This document shows positions 4,958-6,692 of a stretch of 6,692 nucleotides of DNA, piece by piece. Source of the DNA: Bacteroidota bacterium (lineage in GTDB: Bacteria; Bacteroidota; Ignavibacteria; SZUA-365); assembly GCA_018224345.1 (NCBI GenBank), contig JAGTUW010000300.1:1-6692 (forward strand), given 5' to 3'. Position 1 is the stretch's first letter; each line of letters starts with the position of its first letter. Below the pieces are notes generated by a model. It saw only the letters and a list, made by a program, of their open reading frames with translations, searched no databases and was not told where the DNA came from. The translations under genes were made by a program, and so were the position numbers.

Positions 4958-6580
4958 TTATGCCGTCCGGCCATCGAGAATCGAAAGCACGCTTATGGAT
5001 TTCTCCTTTGCGCGGGCGAGCATGGCCTCGGCCTCGCCGGTGACGCGGAGTTTGAAGTCCTCGTCGTTTATGCCATCGAGATTGATCAGGACGTTCTTGT
5101 AGGCGCCCCAGGAGCCGGTCTCCAGGGACTTCGCGGCCACTTCGAGATCGGATTTCGAATTGATATTTCCTTCCCGGGCCATTTCTTCCATGGCATCCCA
5201 GCATTCGTCGACGATACGCATGGTGCCGAGTGGCACCTCGATGGCGTGCTTCAGACCTTCCTGCATGGCAGTGCTGCGTGCGGCTTTCTCCTCATCGGTT
5301 TGTTTCGGCATCCCGAGCGCTTCCATGTAATCATTGAAGGCATTGGTATCGGCATCGATCATCGGAATGAGTTTGTGCATGGCATGGTGCAGCGGTGGAA
5401 TGAGGCGGCGCATGGTGGCGTCCTGTGCCTCGAATTTTCTCTTTCCGTATGTCATCCAGCCCACCATCGCACCAAGGGCCGCGCCCACGCCCGCGATCAT
5501 CGCCGAGGCCGAGCCGCCTCCGGGAGCAGAGGTCCGCGCACCGGTCAGTTCTATGAAGTCGCGCACGGACATCGACGCCAGCGGTTCCGTTTCTTCGTCC
5601 TCGATCATGTATTCGATGATGCGTTTTTCAGGGATGAAAGGCGCAATGGAACTGAGTCCGAGACGTTCGATGACGAGACGGATTTTCTGTCGTTCGTCAA
5701 GAATAAAAAGATTTTCTTTTTCTATATAGTAATCGGCCGCCATCAGCATGGCTTCGAGCGGAATCAGGCCGACGATTTCCGAACCCGCGGCTGCCAGCTT
5801 CAGTTCGCGGGCATCGGAGGCGCATTCCTCGAAGGCGATATGCGGTGGAGTGATCTTGTAATTGTCGAGATTCATCGACACCTGTGCCATGTCGTATTCG
5901 TCGACAAACCACCCGATACCCTTGACGGCCTTGAGTCGGCCGGGTTCGTCCTTGCCCCGCCCCTGCTCGCGTATATTCAATGCGATACGATGCGCCTGTT
6001 CTTTTGTACCGAGAATATTGACATTGCAGGCGATGAGAAAGAAACGCGCTCCGGTGGCGGTTGCCCCCCAGCGGGGATTGAATTCGGCAGGACCGAAATC
6101 GGGTTTCCATTCCTTCTTCGTGAGTTTTTCTTTCATCCCCTCGTATTCACCCGCGCGGATCTGCTTGAGGCTTTTGCGGTAGTCCGTCGTCGACGCTTCT
6201 TCATAGAGAAATATCGGGAGGTCCAGATCCTCTGCCGCGCGACGACCGAATTCCTTTGCGCAGTCCACGCATTCCTCCATGGTCACATTGGCGACGGGGA
6301 CGAAAGGACACACATCCATTGCGCCCATACGCGGATGTTCGCCGCTGTGTCTGCTCATGTCGATCAGCTCGAATGCCGTACGTGCCGCACTCAGCGCTCC
6401 CTCGACCACCGCTTCGGGCGATGCGACAAAGGTGTACACCGTGCGGTTGGTGGACTTCCCCGGATCGACATCCAGCAACGTACAGCCCGGAGTCTTGCGG
6501 ATGCTCTCGGCAATGGCTTCAATGACAGCCGTATCACGGCCCTCTGAAAAATTGGGAACGCATTCGACGATTTTCTTCAT
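4958..6580 (-). CDS. ftcD: Bifunctional glutamate formiminotransferase / formiminotetrahydrofolate cyclodeaminase
   Basis: Cytosolic enzyme of histidine breakdown and one-carbon metabolism. It moves the formimino group from N-formimino-L-glutamate to tetrahydrofolate, releasing glutamate, then deaminates the product to 5,10-methenyl-tetrahydrofolate and ammonia. The 540 residues match the mammalian fused enzyme in length (541). The transferase half opens with MKKIVECVPNFSEGRD and carries HPRMGA with His82, the position of the catalytic histidine in pig FTCD. The cyclodeaminase half begins near residue 337 (MSVRDFIELTGA), with the glycine-rich SAPGGGSASA at 351-360, DADTNAF, and a C-terminal helix rich in Ala/Glu. 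ATG at 6580 is chosen over an in-frame TTG at 6592 because it gives the canonical family start; no Shine-Dalgarno sequence is visible there. No other histidine-utilisation gene lies in the window. It converges on the CDGSH gene with a 35-nt gap. Confidence 0.95.
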   Translation of the reverse strand: MKKIVECVPNFSEGRDTAVIEAIAESIRKTPGCTLLDVDPGKSTNRTVYTFVASPEAVVEGALSAARTAFELIDMSRHSGEHPRMGAMDVCPFVPVANVTMEECVDCAKEFGRRAAEDLDLPIFLYEEASTTDYRKSLKQIRAGEYEGMKEKLTKKEWKPDFGPAEFNPRWGATATGARFFLIACNVNILGTKEQAHRIALNIREQGRGKDEPGRLKAVKGIGWFVDEYDMAQVSMNLDNYKITPPHIAFEECASDARELKLAAAGSEIVGLIPLEAMLMAADYYIEKENLFILDERQKIRLVIERLGLSSIAPFIPEKRIIEYMIEDEETEPLASMSVRDFIELTGARTSAPGGGSASAMIAGVGAALGAMVGWMTYGKRKFEAQDATMRRLIPPLHHAMHKLIPMIDADTNAFNDYMEALGMPKQTDEEKAARSTAMQEGLKHAIEVPLGTMRIVDECWDAMEEMAREGNINSKSDLEVAAKSLETGSWGAYKNVLINLDGINDEDFKLRVTGEAEAMLARAKEKSISVLSILDGRTA

Positions 6581-6692
6581 GACGTATGACAATGTTGATG
6601 ATGAAACATGCGATAACGGACGCGGCTATCCTCTGAACGGATCGGACCGGTTTGAACAAATAACATAACACATCACCGTCGGATTAGAAAAA
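6581..6692. other. Upstream region of the formiminotransferase gene, no gene seen
   Basis: These 112 nt should contain the minus-strand promoter and 5' leader of ftcD. I find no ribosome binding site and no clear -35/-10 pair. An imperfect symmetric GC stretch (about 6638-6653) is the only local structure. A divergent gene may begin beyond the right edge. Confidence 0.4.

Noticed and set aside
5246..6547. 433-codon plus-strand open frame opposite ftcD
   Set aside because: It is a mirror frame of a strongly conserved enzyme in GC-rich DNA; the translation shows no recognisable family and is rich in His/Arg/Phe, as expected for antisense frames.
6581..6592. TTG start at 6592 for ftcD
   Set aside because: It adds only four residues before the canonical MKKIVECVPNFSEG start and has no ribosome binding site.

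Overview
This is a bacterial chromosomal-type window of moderately high GC. It carries five clear protein genes, one edge-truncated gene among them, plus one small leader-like ORF that I rate as a candidate only. Taxonomy is inference. The mix of Shine-Dalgarno-led starts (GGAGG, AAGGAG) and SD-less starts, a fused formiminotransferase-cyclodeaminase, a PA-insert M28 peptidase and a solitary PstS-like lipoprotein would fit a Bacteroidota/Chlorobiota/Ignavibacteria-type (FCB group) bacterium. Nothing here fixes the phylum. I see no tRNA, rRNA, CRISPR array, insertion sequence or phage gene.

Layout. Positions 1-1604 (minus strand) hold a copper-export pair: a 69-residue CopZ-like metallochaperone followed 12 nt later by a CopA-type Cu(+) P1B-ATPase. 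The ATPase is cut by the left edge just after its DKTGT phosphorylation motif. Positions 1605-1962 form a divergent control region with several short palindromes and a possible 32-codon leader ORF. Positions 1963-4550 (plus strand) hold two genes joined by an ATGA overlap: a secreted M28 zinc peptidase and a PstS-like phosphate-binding-family lipoprotein. A GC-rich hairpin follows them. Positions 4698-4922 (plus) encode a small CDGSH iron-sulfur protein with its own strong ribosome binding site, ending in an 8-bp hairpin. Positions 4958-6580 (minus) encode a full-length bifunctional glutamate formiminotransferase / formiminotetrahydrofolate cyclodeaminase. The last 112 nt are its upstream region.

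How the genes work together. The chaperone would hand Cu(+) to the ATPase, which pumps it out of the cytoplasm. The peptidase and the binding lipoprotein are both exported and are probably translated together, so both should act outside the inner membrane; what connects them functionally is unknown. The CDGSH gene and the folate/histidine-degradation gene converge, share only a 35-nt gap, and have no evident link to the other units. I found no convincing previously undescribed system. The points most worth a second look are the chain of ATGA overlaps (candidate leader, peptidase, lipoprotein), the near-fusion of copZ and copA in one reading frame, and the perfect 12-bp palindromes at two control regions.
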